Of a stretch of 64,000 bases of DNA, positions 37,284-49,000 are shown in pieces. The stretch's first letter is position 1, and the number at the start of each line of letters is the position of its first letter. The stretch is taken from the NCBI GenBank assembly GCA_038502055.1, contig JAXRKN010000044.1, positions 9,728,501-9,792,500 of the forward strand. Direction: 5' to 3'. The notes below the pieces were generated by a model. That model ran no database searches. It had not been told where the DNA came from and worked only from the letters and a program-made list of their open reading frames with translations. A program made the translations under genes and the position numbers. The stretch comes from Tanytarsus gracilentus (Eukaryota > Arthropoda > Insecta > Diptera > Chironomidae).

Positions 37284-37790
37284 ATGAGTTTAAGTCAATC
37301 CAGACACTTTGGCTGTCCGTGGCAGTCCTGTTCGACCATTCCTCAAAAATCGTCTATGTCATTAGATTCCTGGTCCAATTACGAGTTCAACGATACCCAT
37401 GAAGTCATAGTTCTGAAAAATGAACATTTTGGCTGTCCGTGGCACTACTGGCCGGCCTTGATGGACATTCATCAAAAATCATCAATGCCATTCGATTCCT
37501 GGTCCAATTACGAGTTCAACGAGATACATGAAGCCATAGTTCTGAAAAATGGACATTTTGGCTGTCCGTGGCACTGCTGGCCGGCCATGATGGACATTCC
37601 TCAAAAATCATCTATATCAATCGATTCCTGGTCCAATCACGAGTTCAACGATACCCATGAAGCCATAGTTCTGAAAAATGGACATTTTGGCTGTCTGTGG
37701 CACGACCATAGGTCACGACTCGAAAAATCATGTATGTCAATCGATTTCTGGTCCAATCACGAGTTCAACGATACCCATGAAGCCATATAA
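37284..37790. repeat. 120-129-bp repeat units in the right arm
   Basis: GAGTTCAACGA recurs at 37383, 37512, 37641 and 37761. Each unit carries GGACATTTTGGCTGTCCGTG and GATTCCTGGTCCAAT. The 168-codon open frame that spans them is periodic and has no independent support as a gene. Confidence 0.88.
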
Positions 37791-38011
37791 GAGAAAATTT
37801 GTATGAAAAATGGACGTTATGGCCGTCCATGGCACGACCATAGGTCATGACTCAAAAAATAGTCAGTGCCTGCACATATAGAGCCTAAGAGCTACCATCT
37901 GGCGAAAACTAGAAGTCTCTAGCTGGTCCAGGGACCGAGATCTCGCTTGTGCAGACGGACGGAATCACGAGCATATAAGCGTTACACCACTTTGTGGGTT
38001 ACGCTAAAAAA

Positions 38012-39604
38012 GAGAGAAATTTATTTCAGCAACAAAAGCATACAAATAATCATAAAAAGAGAGTTTTTTCACTCGACACAGTGCGAGATGTAAACAGATT
38101 TACACAACATCATCATAGAGTCGAGAAAGAGAGCATTTGTAATTTTTGAATCGAGAACATGTCGTATGTCGGATGAGAGAAGGGCGATGAGAAAGGACAG
38201 AAACCCCTTGAAAGTCAAACCATCATTGTAATCGCTTTGTCTCACTTAATTTTGATAAATGTTGCAAATTTTTTTATTTTTGTTAAAAAAATTTTCTTGA
38301 CCCCCGAAAGCTAAAAGTTGCACACTCTTGAATTGCTTAAAGTTTGAATTTTTCTCCTCCCACACATATCAAATCTTAAAATCTTGCATGTAACTGAAAT
38401 CATGTCCATGTTAACTTATCTTGCCATTTTTCTCCAAGAAAATAAATTTTATTTCTTAACATTAGTATTTATTTTGAGTTGAGGAGAATGAGAAATTTGT
38501 ACAACACAAGCTATCAATTTGTTGGATGCCATCAAAGTTAGCACAACAGCAATCGGACGAGAAAAGAGATATGAAAAAGTTAAAAAGGTCACAAAAGCGA
38601 TGAAAAGTGAGAGACAAAAAAATTCTCATTTCAACCTTAAAATAGACACGAGTGAAGATTGTTTGTGAACCGGGATGAGAGAAGTAAAGGGGGTAAAAAT
38701 GGAAATTGAAAAAATATTCCCATGTGCCTGAATGATTGAAAGTGATGGAAAAACGTCCACTTTTATTTTACATGCAATCAACTCGTCCCTTTAAATTTAT
38801 TTCAAATACTGAATGTTGTGAGTTTGAATTAAATTTAGCAGCTCGTTCTTAGAAGAAATTCTTTTTGTGGAGTGTGTGCTTGATTGACGTTGTGTGAAAG
38901 TCAATTGGGATTTCTCCAAAATAGAAAATTTTGCATAACTTTAAAAGTTTTTTTAGCTAACAATTTTCAGCCTACTTAAAACCCACAAAATAAAAAATTC
39001 AAATTCCACTTTAATTTTCCAAATCATTAAATTTCTATCCCAAATATGTTTTTTTCTAAAAATAAACAAATAGTTCGTTTAAATATAATTTGAGGATAAA
39101 TTAAAATTCGGAAAATTCTCCACATGACTGAATAAGCAAAAAATATAAAAGAAAATCTCTGCATGAATGAAATGATAACACTTTCAATCTCCATAAAAGG
39201 ATCACATGGCAGACTCTTCAGGGGGAAGTTTCCACAAAATGACCAAAGTAAACAAAAAATATGTACATTGATGCTATTCATGACATACATAAATTTTATG
39301 TTTACGTTAGAAATTAATGGAGTTTAAATTTATCAAAATGTAAAGGAGAAGATGACCCGAGGAAGATAGAGTGAGAATATAAAAGGGTTCTAAAAAATTA
39401 TTTTAATTCTAATTTTATCGTTCAATCTGTGATGGAGATAGAAATGGCTATTCATAACATCCTTTTTCTCCCTTTAACTATTATTACGGAATCAGCGAAG
39501 TATGATGAAATCAACAGGGATGAGAAAAAATAAATTTAATTTTTTTAAAGTTCAAAGTTTGAATCTTAAAAATATTAAATTTCAACTAAACTTTAAAATC
39601 CAAA
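38012..39604. other. Non-coding stretch
   Basis: AT-rich with GAGA-like words at 38060-38230; no gene, RNA or repeat identified. Confidence 0.5.
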
Positions 39605-39699
39605 TTTAGTAGGCTACACTGTAAAAGAATGTAAAAACGTCGTTAGCATAATTTTTTATAGATAAAAATTTTCTATCATGAACAAGATGGGTCTGCAAA

Positions 39700-40300
39700 C
39701 GGCGTTGCCATTTCCAATAGCTCCGCATAGATTAGTACCCTACTCCGTTGCAATGGGCATTAGTGGCACTCTTGGTTAATCATGATGGACATTCCTCAAA
39801 AATCGTCAGTGTCAATCGATTCCTGATGCAATGACGAGTTCAACGATACCCATGAAGCCAAAGTTCTGAAAAATGGACATTAGTGGCACTCCTGGCCGGC
39901 CATGATGGACATTCCTCAAAAATCGTCAGTTCCATTTGATTCCTGGTCAAATTACGAGTTCAACGACATACATGAAGCCATAGTTCTAAAAAATGGACAT
40001 TAGTGGCACTCCTGGCCGGCCATGATGGACATTCCTCAAAAATCGTCAGTTCCATTCGATTCCTGGTCAAATTACGAGTTCAACGATACCCATGAAGGCA
40101 TATAAGAGAAAATTTGTATGAAAAAGGACATTTTTGCACCCACGGACGGTCCTTGGAGGGTCGTACCTCAAAACAAAATACTTCTTGCACAACTAGAACC
40201 AAAACCCGATCTTTAGCCACAAACCCGAATCAAATCCGACCAGCCGTTCTTGAGATATGGCGTTCACTAAGATCGTGAGAAAGTAAGAAAGTAAGAAAGT
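39700..40300. mobile_element. Second, incomplete member of the 120-bp-unit foldback family
   Basis: Units with GAGTTCAACGA at 39836, 39956 and 40076 (period exactly 120) share GGACATTCCTCAAAAATCGTC and CATGAAGCCATAGTTCT with the right arm at 37.3-37.8 kb. As there, the series ends in CATATAAGAGAAAATTTGTAT followed by GAAAAAGGACA. After that the sequence departs into other repeat-like DNA with a triplicated AAGTAAG near 40281. No opposing arm is seen, so it is a fragment or a solo arm. Confidence 0.8.
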
Positions 40301-42650
40301 AAGATGACTTAAATGGCTCTAACTCCTCGTAGGAGCAACCGATTTCAAATCTGTTTTCGCCAGTTTGTAGGGTTTGACTAGGCCTATCATTTGAGTATAT
40401 GTTTTGGTATTGCACAATGTAATGTCTTGGCACTAGGGGTCGAAAACATGTTTTGGAAAAATCCAAAATTAATATATAGCGGAGCTATAAAAATAAGCGA
40501 AAAAAAGTTAGAGTTTTCTGTTTGTGTATGTGCAGTCATACGAAAGTGTTCAGAAGGGATCGAAAAAAAATTCTCGATGCGATATGCAAAGTGAGTACAA
40601 CGTAATTTACTATTTTTTAAACGCAAATAAATTTTCCACTTTATTTACTTTTTCTCCTGTGCCAACAATAAGTTTACTTTTCTTGTAATTTTCTCGCAAT
40701 ATGCACTCCCACACTCCCGCAACAGAAGGCAGCGAAAAGCATTTTAAAATAATTCTTTCAGTTAGTTCTTGCAAAAACATGTGTTTCGGATTGAATTTGC
40801 ATAATTTTGTGCTAAATATTATTTTCACAATCATGACTTTTTCGCTCTCTTTTTATTTAGGGTCGTTGTCGTCATCGGGGCTCGAAATATTTAGATTCAA
40901 TTCAAAATGTGTGTGTGCAAAAATTTAATGAATATGAAATTTGTTAATTTTTGTGAGATTTTATTTTTTGAGAGAAAAATTTGAATCAGTTTTTCATTTT
41001 TTCTAACGCAAGTAATTTTTTTGAAAATAAACTTGATCTCTTCTTTTTCATCCATAAAATGATCAATCGAATTTATCAGCCTGATACCTTCAATATTTCC
41101 TATCCACCCTTATTTCCACCATCGATTGGTGATAATCTCATTGATGGAAATCTAATTTAAAAATTTTCTTCTTAATCTTCCCCCACACACACACACACAC
41201 ACATATTGAATATCAGCCGTCATTATCTCAAGAGAGAATATCGAATTTACATTGCAAATTTTATTTTTGCTATACGAGCGTGTGTCTCCTGCAACTCTAG
41301 CTGCTACTCAAACTCACTTCTTATTATGAGCATAATAACTTATGTTAAATTACGATAATGTTGTTAGACTTTTTTATGTTGTTATGTTAACATGTTACTG
41401 GAGGAAAAGAGAAATGTTGTGGGTGTCTAGGGTGATTGGTGGTGTTAGGGATGACTTTGAAGAAATTTTAAAAAATTATAAATTTAACGGATTTTTCAAC
41501 CATTTTTTAAAATTTTAAAAAATATCTTTTAAGTTGTTTAATTTATCCAGATTTTTAGATTCAAAAATATCAATGGACGTCAATACTTAATACAAACCTC
41601 CACTCCTTTTAACGATACTTTATTTTTTGCATAATTCCATATGGTTAGTGAGGAAGTTGTGAAAGTTGCTATGATGGGGGTGTGCACGGTGTGCAAAGTA
41701 TAAATATGTACATACTTATTATCATTTTTTAGCGATTGCCGTACGAAACAGAATGAGATTCTTATCTCTAATAATGTTGTTATTATTCAATGGCGGAAAA
41801 TAGTCGGCTGCCGTTTTGTGCTAAAAAGGGTGACTTTGCAATGCAGCGAAAGAAAAAAACTTCAGAAAAATTATTACCTTATATTATGTTAATAGTTTTA
41901 AAACATGCACAACGTTTTCAATTAGCTGCTGCTCTTTTCAGCTCTCTTTCTCCCATCGCTTGGTCTCGCGCGTAATAACAAATTTGTTTGTCCAAAGCAT
42001 TTTGACAGTAATGGCTTGAGTTACAAATTTATTAAAATGTACTGAAAATTTATTGCAATTTAAGTACTTTTTCCATTTTGTAAATGACAAGGTTGGCTTG
42101 ACCGCATGCAAAATAGTTACTGCAGTAATTGAAGTTTTTTTTAAAAAAATTGTTACACTTTTGCAAAAAAAGATGTGGGATGGCGTAATTGTGGCGTCGG
42201 CCGATGACGATTATGAGAACTCGTGATAAAAATAGCACATACGCATTTCTTTTCCTGCTCTGGTCTCTATTTACATTTACACTCATGCATATACGTCAGA
42301 TCATACAATTTTTCTAAGAAGATTTCGATAGTCAGAAGATGAATGGGTAAATATGTGAATGAATATCGTGCGGAGGCAATCTTGTGTGCTTAATGTACGC
42401 TGTACAAAATAAAGCGAATGATGATATGATGATGAATGATTTTTGCCCTTTTGTACTTAAAATATTGCGTAAACACTTTAAAGATGACTTTGCAAAAATA
42501 TTTTTGAAAAATTTAATTTTTTTAAATATATTTAGTAGCTGATCTCGACTACCTGTTCGAAGAAGTTAATTCATTTTTAGGTTTAAACATTTAAGAAATT
42601 GCAAAAAACACCAAATTTTTGTAAAACAATTTTTTAGATTTTTTCAACAA
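40301..42650. other. Non-coding stretch; element-like DNA at its start
   Basis: The DNA up to about 40495 continues GC-richer and ends near a TATAGCGGAGCTATA hairpin (40478-40492), probably the edge of the adjoining element. Beyond this only AT-rich sequence and microsatellites occur. Confidence 0.45.
41184..41204. repeat. CA dinucleotide microsatellite
   Basis: About ten CA units preceded by CCCC. Confidence 0.8.
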
Positions 42651-43289
42651 CCCTTGTAGCACAGAAAAGGAAAAATGTAGGAACTTTACTGGAATTTTGG
42701 TGGAACTTGACGGAAAAATTCCGTCGGAAAAAGGGGCAAAATGGTACATTTCTTCCATCAAAATTTCCATCGGAAATGAAAAAACGTACGTAAATATTTA
42801 GTATGAATTTTAATGGAAATAAAAGGTTCGATGGAATCATAAGAATTCATGGACATTGGAATCCGATGGATTCCATAAGAAATCCGATGGAACATTGAAA
42901 ATCCCATGGAATCATCGGAAATTTGATAGATTCCGTCGGAAATTGAAGGTCATCGGAAATTCGAAGGATCATCGGAAATTCGATAGATCCATCGGAAATT
43001 TGATAGATTCCGTCGGAAATTCAATGGAATCTATAAATTTCCGATGAATCCGTCAAAATTCTTACGGACCACAATTTCGATGGAAATAATGGAAAGATGG
43101 AAATAATGGAAATAATGGAAAAATAATAATGGAATCCATAAGAAAAAAATAAATTTTTGGATCCTTCGCAGCTCGGGCCCACTTCTGGTCTACCTGGGCC
43201 TGAAGAGATAATTTGAAGCGTTGTCATACTGATTTTGAGTTCTGGAAATCTGTTGGAAATTATAGAATTATTTATTTTTTCTTCTCTTT

Positions 43290-43361
43290 TTTGCTCCACC
43301 GAGATTCGAACCGAGGACTCCTTATCACGTTGCGCCGCTTTCCATTCCGTCACGAAGCAAA
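43290..43361 (-). pseudogene. tRNA-like relic
   Basis: On the minus strand the ends TTTGCTTC and GGAGCAAA form an acceptor-like stem (one G-T pair). GTGACGGAATGGAAAGCGG resembles a D-arm/A-box, and CGGTTCGAATC matches the B-box/T-loop. The T-stem contains a mismatch and no proper anticodon stem forms, so it is a tRNA pseudogene or the tRNA-derived head of a SINE. It lies within the 42.7-44.5 kb element. Confidence 0.65.
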
Positions 43362-43489
43362 ATATATATTAAATTATTTTTGGAAAAGAATATTTAAGAA
43401 TAAATTTCAATGGAATTCCGTTGAAATCTAAAAAAATTCGTTGGAAATTTAAAGGAATTTTGTTGGAAAATAAATTCTGAAAATCCAAC

Positions 43490-44130
43490 TGTTTCTAAAC
43501 GGAAATTGACGGAAATTTAATGGAAAATAAATTCCGTTAAAATTCCACAACTTTCCTAAACGGAAATGACGGAATTTTGATGGAAAATAAATTCCTTAAA
43601 ATTCCACACTTTTCTTAACGGAACATGACGGAATTTTGATGAAATAAATTCCGTTAAAATTCCCATTTTTCCTAAACGGAACATGACGGAATTTTGATGG
43701 AAAATAAATTCCGTTCAAATTCCAACTTTTCTTAACGGAACATGCGGAATTTTGATGGAAAATAAATTCCGTTAAAATTCCCAACTTTTCCCTAAACGGA
43801 AATGAGGAATTTTGATGAAATAAATTCCTTTAAAATTCCACATTTTTCCTAAACGGAACATGACGGAATTTTGATGGAAAATAAATTTCGTTAAAATTCC
43901 ACAACTTTTCCCGAAACGGAACATGACGGAATTTTGATGGAAATAAATTCAGTTAAAATTCCACAGTGTTCATAAACGGAACATGACGGAATTTTGATGG
44001 AAAATAAATTCGTTAAAATTCCACAACTTTTCTTAAGGACTTGACGGAATTTTGATGGAAAACAATTCGTTAAAATTCCACAACTTTTCCTAAACGGAAC
44101 ATGCGGAATTTTGATGGAAAATAAATTCCT
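43490..44130. repeat. 59-60-bp tandem array
   Basis: About ten units of GGAATTTTGATGGAAAATAA followed by ATTCCGTTAAAATTCCAC and a CTAAACGGAACATGAC linker, at starts near 43572, 43631, 43689, 43749, 43808, 43867, 43930, 43990, 44048 and 44107. There are many one-base indels between copies. Frames through the array are artefacts. Confidence 0.9.
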
Positions 44131-44887
44131 TGAAAATTCACAACTTTCCTTAAGGGAATTTGAGAATTTTGAGGAATATTTTCGATAAAATTCTAAATAT
44201 TTCATAAGAAATTTGGTGGAAAAGAAATGAAAAATTTCCTTACTTTTCAATGGAATTCCAAAATTTTCCTTAAAAAATCCAATGGAATTTTGAAGGATTT
44301 TTTTTCCATCAAATTCCGTCAAATTTCCGGTAAAGTGGTCGCAGAAATTCCATTGAAATTCCGTCAAGTTCCATTAAATTCCTTCAAATTTCCGTCAAGT
44401 TATTTTTTTCCATGCAAGTTCCGAAAGATTCCATGCAAGTTCCATCAAAATTCCTTTATTTTTCCTTTTCTGTGCCACAAGGGAATAAAGAAAATTTAGA
44501 ATTACCTAACATTATAAAATCTACTTACAAAGTATTTTATATTTAATTTATGATCCATAATTGAAGTTCGAAACAACAAACAGTTTTAGCCATTATAGTA
44601 ATACAAAGTGAGTTGCCGCATATCAGTTCTCACATAAAATATTCATAGCACTCGATATAGAATTCAGGTATTTTTAGTCTTCCATAATTTAATTGAAAAA
44701 ATTTCTCTCTGTTATGCTGATGAAAAATTGATTGTGAGTAAGTTTAAAATTACAAAGTTAGAACTTGGACAATTATCAAAGAACAAATAATTAATTCTTC
44801 TAAGTTAAAAATAAATTGTCATAAAAAACTCAGATAAAAGACTCAAATTCACTTATTCAAATAACTACAGGTTAATAATCATAATAT

Positions 44888-45530
44888 TGGTCTACGGTGA
44901 TCCGGTCGGTGTCCCGGTGTGACTTTTCGTCCCGGTGTCACCGATTTTTTGTCCGGTGACACCGGTGACGAAATGGATCATTTTTCTTCTTTTTGGATTT
45001 TTGCTAAATTTTTACTAGTAAATTTTAATTAGAAGTTTGAATCATTTAAAATTATTTAAATCAAAATTAAATGGCTACAAAATTGTTAAATTGCACTTAG
45101 TTTTCTTTTAATTTTTAGATTTTGTAAATAATAAAAATTATCCAAGAACTAAAATTTAAATGGTGAAAATTTTGTAGTGGTTATTTTAAAGATTTGTTAA
45201 AGCAAAATTAGATGTTGTTTGTTTTTAAATTTAAAATGTAAAAATCTTAAAAATTTTAGGTTTTTGATAGATTGAAGTTTGTTCATAATTAATAAGAAAA
45301 AAAATTTCAAATACAAGAAACCTACTTTTTTAGTGTTAAACTTTTAATTTATATGGAAAGAAAAAAGTATCTAAAAATTGGTCCATCAAAATTTTCAAAA
45401 TGGCCGAAAAGTGTTTTTTTCTTTCAGAAATGTTGGTCAAAGTCGTCACCGGTGTCCGGTGTCACCGGTGACGGCATTTTTTCACCGGTGATCACCGCAA
45501 TCGCATTCACCGGTGAATTAAGGATCCCTA
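44888..45530. mobile_element. Second hAT-type non-autonomous element (643 bp) with 8-bp target duplication
   Basis: The 8-bp CATAATAT flanks it at 44880-44887 and 45531-45538. The right end reads ...AAGGATCCCTA (TAGGGATCCTT when inverted). The left end, TGGTCTACGGTGATCC, is a diverged partner. Both sub-terminal regions are dense in CACCGGTG / CCGGTGTC words, palindromic GC islands around an AT-rich core without a coding frame. The 8-bp duplication and this architecture fit hAT. Confidence 0.82.
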
Positions 45531-45850
45531 CATAATATTCACTTTCAAAAGTTCCCTAAAGCGATAAAGAAACTTCCATCAAACTTTTTTTTTCGACAGC
45601 TATTTAATAATTTCAAGTCAATATTTCTCAGCCATGATGAAAACTTTTCTCCCCTCCATTCAGTAATGAATTTTTTTTCAATGAACTCAAAATCGATTGA
45701 TTATGAATTTTTTCATTCATCTAATGCAGAGAGAATTTTACGCCGTAATTTGAGTTTAAAAATAGAAGAGAAATTTTTTTTAATTAAATTAATTGTGAGA
45801 GTAAATATTTTGATATCGACGAATGTAGGTGGGATTTTTTTTCGGTCAAA

Positions 45851-45882
45851 TGACGTCAGAGGAACACCCATATGTGGGTCAT
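45851..45882. promoter_or_regulatory. CRE-containing repeated motif, copy 1
   Basis: TGACGTCA followed by GAGGAACACCCA, then TATGTGGGTCAT. The first eight bases are the palindromic cAMP-response/bZIP core. The same composite motif recurs at 46015-46046. Confidence 0.5.
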
Positions 45883-46014
45883 TATAAATTTTTATTGGGT
45901 ATCGACATTAACCAGAGATGGTGGGTGAATTTTTTAGCCAGCAAATCATTTGCAAATATTTGAAAGTTGATTCATGCAATTTTTGACCATTTTCCACCCA
46001 AATAATATTTTTCA

Positions 46015-46046
46015 TGACGTCACAGGAACACCCAGCAGTGTGTCAT
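46015..46046. promoter_or_regulatory. CRE-containing repeated motif, copy 2
   Basis: TGACGTCA followed by CAGGAACACCCA, then GCAGTGTGTCAT; 26 of 32 positions agree with copy 1, 164 bp away. A third partial AACACCCAGCAG occurs near 46086. The pair could be an enhancer with bZIP sites, or the inner ends of an old element. Confidence 0.5.
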
Positions 46047-49000
46047 CGTCGTCAAAAAAAGTGTAATTTTTATGTGTTACAAAAAAACACCCAGCAGAGA
46101 GTGAGGGAAAAATTTCTCGATGTAACTCAATGTGGGTCAGAAAAGCATTTCGATGTTTTTGTTTTGTTTTCACTCGGCAACGTTTTAATGTTTGAGCATA
46201 AACATCGAGTTGAGTACAACATTGTGAGATTTTTCTAGCAGTTTTACACTCGCACAAACACATGCACGGCAAAAGTATTCAACGCGGACATCTTTAAAAA
46301 ATTACACACAAATAATTTCGATTGCATAGAAAAAATTGAAATTATAAGACAAAAATCGCCCGCTTAGTGTCAAAAGTGGACATAAGGTGAACATAACTGT
46401 GGATTGCATTAATTAAAAGTGCATTTTAAGCTAGACCGTCGACAACTTGACCGTAAAAACGTTTTAAAATCGATTGAAGCGCCAAAGGTGCTACTCGAAT
46501 GCTCAGTCAGAGTGTTTTTGTTTTGAGTTTGAAATTCTTTTGGTTAGTTCGAGAAGAGGAGTGAAAAGAGAGAGAGAAAAAAATTCCAAGAATTGAACTA
46601 TTGAACAGTTATCGTGTTGGTGCCGTAAGAAAGGCCGTAAAGCCTTCCAGAATCAATTCTCCATATCATTTGGCGCGCAATTGCTCCGTACAAACTTTTT
46701 TCCTTCCTCTCGTCGTGTCCCCGCGTGTGGGTGAGAGTGAGTGAGTGCGAGCGAGGGAAAATCGAAGCCCACGTTGTTGTTGTTGCATTTTTGGTGTGGT
46801 TCGGAGAAAATATTTTCTCACTGAAAAAAGAAAGAAAATTTTTGCGCTTTTCTTGTTTATTAAAGTTGATGATTATTTTTTAAGAACTGCCAATTATCAA
46901 CTTTGTGAGCTGTACAATGACATTGTTGTGTTCATTATGACAATTAATGTTCCTTTTATCAAGCGAATAAAATAAAGAAGAAGAAACTTTTTTAAATGTT
47001 CAAAGAGGATGAAAAAAATTATAATTAAGAACAAGTTGAAGTTGTTCTATAGTGTGGTGAAAATTGCTTGTGCATAATAAATTTTTCTGCAAAATCAGCT
47101 CAAAAAGAAAAGTTTCACATAGCATTTATGAAAGCGTGAAACTTCGAGGAAGGTTAGCAAAAAAAATATTTTAGTGAAAGAAAAAAAAGGTTGAACCTGA
47201 ACAGAATAAGTGACGACCTGTGCTCAACTCTAGACAAAGCAGAAAGTCATAAAATTTCTCTAAAGGAAGAAGTACGACACTGGTCATCTCGTGACTTCGT
47301 AAATTTTTTTTGTGCATGGACCCGACATCAACAGCCAACGAGATTCCAACGAAAAACGGTAAAAAGACTTTTTTTTCTTTATCTGAATTTTTGCGAACAA
47401 AGTGAGAACTCTTCCGAGAAAAAGATCTCTCGACATTCAATAATAAAGCAGAAGACATGTAGACAAATATATAAATTTTTATGAATCATGTTGTTCAATT
47501 TTTCTCATTGTGTGTGATGAGGATGCTCATTCATGACTGAATGTTCTCATGGTGAGGATTTTTGACGAAAAGGGGGAGATTTTTACGTGCGCTAAAGATA
47601 TGTCTGATTTATATGTGAAGCAAGTTGGACATCCATTGGACATCCTTTGATGAGAAAAGTATCAAGAATTCTTAAAAATTTATCTGCATGTAAAAAACAA
47701 TAAAAAAAACTTTATTAAAAACATAAAAATCATATAAAATGGCTTTTGACTTCTTCTGACTCATTTCATTAATGTCATTTTAAGTTTCCATTGAAAAATT
47801 GCCAATTCCGTTCATTGTGTTTGAAAAACAATTTTCCAAAGAAAAAGAAGAAAAATTCTTTGTTTAAATTTTCTCCATTTAATAAAGTTTTAAACTCGAT
47901 TCTCTTTGTTGGAAATTTTTTGTGACATATTTTTTTGGGTGGTTGCAAAAAAGAGTTTTTTAAATTGTGGAAATTGAAATTTATAATTATAAAAATATAT
48001 AAAAAAATATTTTGCAACTCTTATTACAAAATCGGCACTTAAAAATAAAAAAGGTATAAAATATTTTTTAATTAATTAATTTTCTTTTGATACGAAAAAA
48101 TCGTTGTAATTTTTTATCTCTCAAAATAGAGTTGAAAAATTTTGAATTAAGAGCACTTGTGTCTTTAACCCATAGAAAGCTATTTTATTAGATGACAAAA
48201 GAATCCAAAAGCACGGGCAGCTCTCATTGAGGCCAATTGGATTAAAAATCCTTTTTCATTATTATTTTTCTCTCTATGCGGTAGCGCATGATGGAGAGAT
48301 TTTTAATGAAATAATAACGCAGAGTACATCACAAGAAAAAAAGGGTTGTTGTTCAGAGCATGCACGAGCATAAAATCATTTCACTGCATTCAGCGAGATT
48401 TTCGAAATGTTAATCTGATTGCGTATAGAGTTTATGGTGAAGTGGTGCTGTTGACTCTCGCGGGCGAAGTTTAATGACTTAATTTTATGAAGCTGAAGTA
48501 TTTTGAAAAAAGAAGCTGAGGATTTGGATTTTAGAATTAAGCAAGGGATGGAAACTTCTTATTTTTTATTCCATTTTCACCAATCTACGATTCTTTTTTT
48601 TGCACGAAGCAAAACTATAGTGAATCCCTAGCAAAAAACAATACGGAGAGACACACAAAAAAATAAAATAGCGAGAGCGCATAAAAGGCTCATTTTGAGA
48701 AAGCTATAAAAATATTTTACAATCGAGATTTATGCTTTCCATGCGTGCTATTGCGAGATACAAACAGCAGAGAATTTTCATAGTTCTTTTTCTCGAAGTA
48801 ACTATCACGAAAATATTTTGCCATAAAATTCCTCCACACACTATAAATGGTGTGATGTGCTTTATATATATATATATATATATATTTGCTCTCGATATAT
48901 TTTAGGAAATGGGATTTGATTGTTTGAGAACGAAATCGTTGCGAGTGAATGAGAGAAGAAAAAGGTATTTCAGTATCTTTTGTGTCTCGATTTCGACTAA

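Larger units (their letters stand above)
36106..38011. mobile_element. 1.9-kb foldback-type element with long inverted arms
   Basis: The ends are near-perfect inverted repeats: TTTTTTAGTGTAACCCAC at the left, and the reverse complement TTTTTTAGCGTAACCCAC at the right. Both continue for about 40 bp through AAGTGGTGTAAC and CTTATATGC, with only G/A and T/C changes. Further in, the arms still match in opposite orientation: TCTAGTTTTCGCCA at about 36222 against TGGCGAAAACTAGA at about 37901, then repeat units of about 120-130 bp containing CGTTGAACTCG on the left and CGAGTTCAACG on the right. A run of GTCC units lies near the left end. There is no transposase, so it is non-autonomous. A smaller MITE is nested in the centre. 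Short frames across it are products of the repeats. Confidence 0.85.
42651..44483. mobile_element. 1.8-kb terminal-inverted-repeat element with internal tandem arrays
   Basis: The left end (CCCTTGTAGCACAGAAAAGG) is mirrored by the right end (CCTTTTCTGTGCCACAAGGG) with one mismatch, and both continue through AAAAAT and GGAATTTT-type words. The interior has three parts: short ATCGGAAATT / GATGGATTCC repeats (about 42840-43060), a GC-richer segment with a tRNA-like sequence (about 43150-43361), and an array of 59-60-bp units (about 43490-44130). No transposase frame exists. The superfamily is unclear because no target duplication is evident next to the ends (TTCAACAA on the left, AATAAAGA on the right). 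Confidence 0.85.

Noticed and set aside
37284..37790. A 168-codon plus-strand frame
   Set aside because: It follows the 120-129-bp repeat units of a foldback element and has no domain; the same units at 39.8 kb do not keep the frame.
43891..44367. A 158-codon minus-strand frame
   Set aside because: It lies in the 59-60-bp tandem array; near-multiple-of-three units keep it open by chance.
47191..47484. A 97-codon frame downstream of a promoter-like patch
   Set aside because: No domain or clear start context, with an equally long opposite-strand frame; not enough to call a gene.
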